Shown: piece by piece, positions 60,129-64,000 of the stretch | Numbering within the stretch: position 1 is the stretch's first letter | Layout: each line of letters opens with the position of its first letter | Source: CAMLFJ01 sp035524955 | GTDB lineage: Bacteria > Methylomirabilota > Methylomirabilia > Rokubacteriales > CSP1-6 | Direction: 5' to 3' | Length of the DNA stretch: 64,000 nt | Assembly: GCA_035524955.1 (NCBI GenBank) | Contig: DATLFG010000057.1 | Coordinates: forward strand, 15,719-79,718 | Notes under the pieces: model-generated | What the model saw: only the letters and a program-made list of their open reading frames with translations | Database searches by the model: none | What the model was told of the DNA's origin: nothing | Made by a program: the position numbers and the translations under genes

Positions 60129-60896
60129 TTACTCCACGGTTTCCGCCCATGGCGCGATCCACCGCGCCGCCAGCACGACCAGGCCGTACACCGCGAGGCC
60201 CACCAGCGAGATCCAGACGAGCGCGGCGAACGCCACCGGCGTGTTCATGCTGCCCTGCGTGGTGACGATGACGTAACCGAGCCCCTGCTGCGAGGCGACG
60301 AACTCACCGACGATGACCCCGACCACCGCCGCGGTCGCGGTGATCTTCAGCGCGCTCAAGATATACGGATAGGCGTTGGGGATCCGGATCTTGGCGAAGA
60401 CTTTCCACTTGGGCGCGTTGAAGACGCGCCCCAGGTCGAGCAGCTCATCGTCCACCTGGGTCAGGCCCACCGCGGTATTGATGACCACCGGGAAGAACCC
60501 GATCAGCGCCCCGATCAGCATGTTGGGCAGCACGCCGTAGCCCATCCAGAGCAGGAAGAGCGGGGCCACCGCGACCTTCGGGAGCGTGTTGACGAAGACC
60601 AGGAAGGGCAGCAGGGCCCGCGCGAGCAAGGGCGACCACGCCACCACCACTCCGAGCACCACCCCGGCCGCGCCGGCCAGCAGGAACGCGCCCACGATCT
60701 CGAGCGACGTGACGCCGAGATGGCGCAGCCACGGGATCTCGTCGCCCAGCATGGCGCGCGCCACCGTGAGGGGCGCGGGCAGCAGGTACTCGCGCACCCG
60801 GAGGACGGTCACCGCGAGCTGCCAGGCCACGATGAGCGCGACGAAGAGCGCGGCGGCGGGCAGGTAGCGGGAGCGCGCGCGTCCGGTGCCGGTCAT
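60129..60896 (-). CDS. ABC transporter permease (BPD type)
   Basis: A 255-aa permease with about six helices: LPAPLTVARAML, NTLPKVAVAPLFLLWMG and the EAA loop DLGRVFNAPKWKVFAKIRIP. ATG 60896 is used because the frame upstream is shadow of the divergent gene. First gene of the importer operon. Confidence 0.92.
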   Translation of the reverse strand: MTGTGRARSRYLPAAALFVALIVAWQLAVTVLRVREYLLPAPLTVARAMLGDEIPWLRHLGVTSLEIVGAFLLAGAAGVVLGVVVAWSPLLARALLPFLVFVNTLPKVAVAPLFLLWMGYGVLPNMLIGALIGFFPVVINTAVGLTQVDDELLDLGRVFNAPKWKVFAKIRIPNAYPYILSALKITATAAVVGVIVGEFVASQQGLGYVIVTTQGSMNTPVAFAALVWISLVGLAVYGLVVLAARWIAPWAETVE

Positions 60897-60963
60897 CGGA
60901 GAGCACGGCCATAGTACTCGACGCGCCCCGATTGCGGGTGGGCAATGTGCTAGGCTCACGACG

Positions 60964-62241
60964 GTGCACACGCTGACCTTCCTCGAGCCCGGCCACTTCC
61001 ACGCGACGCTCACCCTGAAGGCGCCGCACGCCGCCGTCTCGCCGGAAGTGTTCGTATACGCCACCCCGGGGCCGGAGCTGGACGATTTCCTGGCGCTGGT
61101 CGAGCGCTTCAACACCCGCGCACAGCGCCCCACCGCCTGGCGGCCGCGCGTGCGGCTCTCGGCCGATCCCCTCGACCAGCTCCTCGTCGAGCGGCCGGGC
61201 GACGTGGTGGTGCTGGCCGGGAAGAACGGCGGCAAGGCCCGGGTGATACGCCGGCTCCACGCCTCCGGCCTCCACGTGCTGGCCGACAAGCCGTGGCTGG
61301 TGGAGCCGGCGGATCTGGCCGAGATCCGGGCGAGCCTGACCGGCGGCCCGATCGCGCGCGAGATGATGACCGGCCGGCGCGATACGATCGGCCGCCTCGT
61401 CAAGCGCCTGGTGGACGATCCGGAGGTCTTCGGCGGCTTCGCGCCCGATGGCGCGGCGGGGCCCGCCATCGAGCAGGAGAGCGTGCACCACTTCGAGAAG
61501 CGCGTGGACGGCGCCCCGCTCCGCCGCCCCTGGTGGTTCTTCGACGCGCGCGTCCAGGGCAGCGGCGCGGTGGACATCCCCACCCACCAGGTCGATCAGG
61601 CCCAGTGGCTGCTCGACACCGATGCCGTCCCGGGCGACCTGCCGAAGCTGCTCGCGGCGCGCGCCTGGTCCACGCGGGTGCCCGTCGATGCCTTCACCCG
61701 CATCACCGGCTCGAGCGGGGTACCCACGGAGCTGCGCGGCGCGGTGGAGCGCGACGGCCTGCGCGTGTTCTGCAACGCAGAGCTGGCCTACCATCTCCGC
61801 GGCGTGACTGCGCGCGCCACCACGCGCTGGGAGGTCTCCGCGCCGCCCGGCGGCGGCGACACCTCGCGCCTCGTCCTGCACGGACGGGCCGCGACGATCC
61901 GCGTCGAGCTGAGCGCGGAGACGGGCTTCCGGCGGCGCGTGGTCGTCGAGGCCCGCGGCGCCGCCGCGGACACCGCGCGGCATCTCGCCCGGGTCCTGAC
62001 CGGCGGGGAGTGGCCGGGCGCGCAGGCCCGCGCGGTGGGCGCCGCGGCCCACGCGATCGACGTGCCCCCGACGCTCGACGCGGGCCACGAGGCCCACTTC
62101 GCCGAGCTCCTCGACGAGCTCCTGGGCTGGATCGACACGGGCCACCGGCCCGCCGCGCTCGCCACGCGCACGCTCGCCAAGTACACGCTCCTGGCCGAGG
62201 CGGCCGCGGTCACGGCCCGCGACGAGCCCGCCGCCCTCTAG
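60964..62241 (+). CDS. Putative oxidoreductase C-terminal domain protein
   Basis: A 425-aa protein (GTG start 60964). FLEPGHFHATLTLK, VFVYATPGPELDDFLALVERFNTRAQRPTAW and HVLADKPWLVEP give a Gfo/Idh-like N-terminal half. WFFDARVQGSGAVDIPTHQVDQAQWLL and the C-terminal region match the Oxidoreduct_C family of Planctomycetes-type genomes. The classical GxGxxG cofactor motif is replaced by EPGHFHA, so NAD use is uncertain. Divergent from the importer operon; convergent with the enolase-like gene. Confidence 0.8.
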   Translation: MHTLTFLEPGHFHATLTLKAPHAAVSPEVFVYATPGPELDDFLALVERFNTRAQRPTAWRPRVRLSADPLDQLLVERPGDVVVLAGKNGGKARVIRRLHASGLHVLADKPWLVEPADLAEIRASLTGGPIAREMMTGRRDTIGRLVKRLVDDPEVFGGFAPDGAAGPAIEQESVHHFEKRVDGAPLRRPWWFFDARVQGSGAVDIPTHQVDQAQWLLDTDAVPGDLPKLLAARAWSTRVPVDAFTRITGSSGVPTELRGAVERDGLRVFCNAELAYHLRGVTARATTRWEVSAPPGGGDTSRLVLHGRAATIRVELSAETGFRRRVVVEARGAAADTARHLARVLTGGEWPGAQARAVGAAAHAIDVPPTLDAGHEAHFAELLDELLGWIDTGHRPAALATRTLAKYTLLAEAAAVTARDEPAAL

Positions 62242-62341
62242 CGCCCACCTGCTCCAGAACTCGGGCCCCTTGCGATCCCGCGGCCGCGGGTGGCGCCGAG
62301 GGGCGCGCCTCGCGCGAAGTCCGCGAGCCGTGGATCCGACT

Positions 62342-63811
62342 TCAGCCGCCGGCGTCGAGGGACTCGAAGGTCCAGCGCTCGAGCGGGATCATCGCGTCGA
62401 GGTCGGGCTCGAAGGCCACGCCGTAGCCGGGCGTGGCCAGCGAGCCCACCCGCAGGCGGCCGTTCTCGATGCGCAGCCACGCCTCGCGCTCGTCGCCGGT
62501 GTAGAGGTCGCCGTGATGGCGAAGCGCGGCGGCCCGCTCGCGCGGCGAGCAGTGGGCGAGGCCGCGCACGTAGTGGTGGCCGTTGCGCTCGGCGTGGGTG
62601 ATGCCGAGCGCCCGCACGGTGGCCAGGTCCTGCTGCACCGGCACCACCGGTACGTTGGTGAGGTCCTCCGCGCTCATGAAGAGGCGCTCGGACTCGGGCC
62701 GGTCCGCGTTGCGCCGCTCGACCAGCGAGCGGTTGAGGAAGGACTTCATGATGCCCTTGCAGTTCTTGGTGGACACCCCGCGGTAGCCGAGCGCGAGGGC
62801 CCGGGGGAACGCGTGGAGATCGCCGTCGCTCTCGTCGATGATGATGGGCACCCGGCGGCCGAGCCCGGCGAGCCCCTCGGTGGCCGCGGCGGCCAGGGCG
62901 ATGGCGCGGTCGAGCGGCTGCTCGATGAAGGCGATCGAGCGCCAGAGCCGGGCCAGCGCCGGCGTCCGCTCGATGGCCTCCACCAGCGCGGCGAAGTCGG
63001 CCAGCGTCTTGTACTGCTCGTTGCCGTCGAGCGTCGCCAGGTAGGCGTCGGGAATCAGCCGGTCGAGCGTCGCCGCGATCCGGCTGAGGCGATCCACGTC
63101 GTCCTCGAGCCGGCCGCCGACCTTCAGCTTGAAGTGACGCAGCCCGTGGACGCGCACGCACTCCTCGAGCGTCTGCGGCAGGCCGTCGCGCAGCCACCCG
63201 TCGGCCGGCACGTCGCTCGCAACGATCGGATCGAGCAGGCCCACCGTGTGCCGGGCCGCGATGGTCTCGGGCGCGGGACGGCTCGCCCACGCCCGCAGGT
63301 CGACGCGCGCCAGCTCGGGATGCACCGCCTCGGGCCGGATCCCGAGGACGTCGTCGCGCAGCATCCCGATCACGTCGCGGCCCGCGAGCCGCCCCGCCGC
63401 GTCGGCCAGAGCCCGCTCGAACAGGGAGGAGCCGAAGGCCGCGGTGAGGCCGTTGAGCCCGAGCGCGGGCCCGCCGCGCGCGCAGGCCGTGTACGCCTCC
63501 TGCCACAGGTCGAAGACCGGCCGCGGCGTGCGGCCCGCGTCGAGATACGCGGCCTGCGCGGCGCGGATGGACGCGAGCTGGTCGGTGACGTTGTCGCGGA
63601 AGCTCTTGGCCGGATCCTTGTCGAACCACTTCGGGGGCAGGTTGTCGGCCGCGAAGCCGCGCGCGCGGCGCCCGTCGGCCGCCTCCACGTCCACCGCCAG
63701 GTGGAGCAGCGGACACCGGGTGAGGGTGACCACGCCGTAGCGGAACGGCAGGCGCGTGCGCAGGTTGCGCAGGTGGCAGGACGCGGCGGTGACCGCGAGC
63801 GCCAGGCTCAC
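62342..63811 (-). CDS. Enolase-superfamily (mandelate racemase-like) protein, long form
   Basis: A 489-aa enzyme (GTG 63811). HFKLKVGG holds the KxK pair, TLDGNEQY, FIEQPLDR and IIIDESDGD the metal ligands, and GVSTKNCKGI the opposite-face lysine. About 100 residues longer than typical members. GTG overlaps the stop of the PDZ gene (GTGA). Substrate unknown. Confidence 0.85.
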   Translation of the reverse strand: MSLALAVTAASCHLRNLRTRLPFRYGVVTLTRCPLLHLAVDVEAADGRRARGFAADNLPPKWFDKDPAKSFRDNVTDQLASIRAAQAAYLDAGRTPRPVFDLWQEAYTACARGGPALGLNGLTAAFGSSLFERALADAAGRLAGRDVIGMLRDDVLGIRPEAVHPELARVDLRAWASRPAPETIAARHTVGLLDPIVASDVPADGWLRDGLPQTLEECVRVHGLRHFKLKVGGRLEDDVDRLSRIAATLDRLIPDAYLATLDGNEQYKTLADFAALVEAIERTPALARLWRSIAFIEQPLDRAIALAAAATEGLAGLGRRVPIIIDESDGDLHAFPRALALGYRGVSTKNCKGIMKSFLNRSLVERRNADRPESERLFMSAEDLTNVPVVPVQQDLATVRALGITHAERNGHHYVRGLAHCSPRERAAALRHHGDLYTGDEREAWLRIENGRLRVGSLATPGYGVAFEPDLDAMIPLERWTFESLDAGG

Positions 63812-64000
63812 GGCCGCGCGTCGAGCGTCACCGAAGTGGCGTGGTCCAGGCCCTCGCGGAGGTAGACGAGGCGCAGCGTCTCCCCGGGCCGGCGGCGGCC
63901 GAGCTGCTCGCGCAGGTCGGCGAAGCCGTGCAGCCCGGAGTCGGCCAGCCGGACCAGCACGTCGCCCGCGCGCAGGCCGGCCTTCTCGGCCGCGCTGCCG
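63808..64000 (-). CDS. PDZ-domain protein, C-terminal fragment (runs off window)
   Basis: The last about 64 codons read GSAAEKAGLRAGDVLVRLAD, then a strand-helix segment and LVYLREGLDHATSVTLDARP, a PDZ C-terminal half as in M28/M50 or trypsin-like proteases. The rest lies beyond position 64000, so the enzyme class cannot be told. Confidence 0.8.
   Translation of the reverse strand, partial: GSAAEKAGLRAGDVLVRLADSGLHGFADLREQLGRRRPGETLRLVYLREGLDHATSVTLDARP

Overview
This is a very GC-rich (about 70%), densely coded bacterial chromosome segment. It has about 70 protein genes, no rRNA, tRNA or CRISPR that I can see, and no intergenic gap above about 210 bp. Lipobox lipoproteins, a type IV/type II secretion ATPase, a GT9 heptosyltransferase-like enzyme, chromate transporter halves and a wealth of LLM-flavin, SDR, UbiD and enolase-superfamily enzymes suggest a free-living soil or sediment bacterium with a Gram-negative-type envelope. 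The mix recalls Candidatus Rokubacteria/Methylomirabilota or deltaproteobacterial lineages. That is inference: no phylogenetic marker such as 16S is present.

Layout. 0.06-5.1 kb: ATP-dependent DNA ligase carrying a repeat insertion, gamma-glutamyltransferase, GNAT, PduO cobalamin adenosyltransferase, CoA-binding protein. 5.2-9.3 kb: MoxR / DUF58 / transglutaminase operon. 9.35-13.9 kb: polysaccharide deacetylase, LLM oxidoreductase, GT9, Dps, FKBP, DapA. 13.9-17.7 kb: a five-gene overlapping operon of radical SAM protein, variant metallophosphoesterase, TVP38/TMEM64, DUF3047 and TIGR04283-type glycosyltransferase. 17.75-20.4 kb: formamidase-family enzyme divergent from TenA, then a PepSY membrane protein. 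20.4-25.2 kb: UbiD decarboxylase, a MetE-like/methyltransferase fusion and an acyl-CoA ligase. 25.4-30.3 kb: small exported, basic and lipoproteins, a phosphotransferase, an MFS exporter and a YqgE/AlgH homologue with an exported-type N-terminus. 30.4-39.9 kb: TPP enzyme, D-threonine-aldolase-like PLP enzyme, RidA, SDR, LLM, UspA, HhH protein, FMN 2-hydroxyacid oxidase, NIPSNAP, DUF1499. 39.9-46.8 kb: pilin-like genes and a pilin remnant facing a histidine kinase / two response regulators / GspE-type ATPase operon. 46.8-50.2 kb: enolase-superfamily enzyme, MurB, split chromate transporter. 50.3-57 kb: exported protein, molybdopterin oxidoreductase, dipeptide-type ABC permeases and binding protein. 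57-60.9 kb: VOC, SDR and a NMT1/THI5-type ABC importer. 60.9-64 kb: Oxidoreduct_C-type protein, large enolase-superfamily enzyme and the end of a PDZ protein.

Genes are tightly packed. Many neighbours share ATGA/GTGA/TGATG overlaps, and several gene pairs overlap tail-to-tail by about 4 nt. Three kinds of dispersed repeats sit at gene ends or inside genes: a CCCTCTCCCC hairpin family (6 copies, one inside DNA ligase, one forming a protein C-terminus), a 42-45 bp GCAGCCG/GGCGAGGCGA tandem family (2 loci), and one 131-bp imperfect palindrome.

The most promising candidates for undescribed systems are the radical SAM operon (13.9-17.7 kb), the UbiD/MetE-like-methyltransferase/CoA-ligase cluster (20.4-25.2 kb), and the sensor-kinase-linked pilus ATPase facing a family of pilin-like proteins with different membrane anchors (39.9-46.8 kb, with a relative at 33.2 kb).
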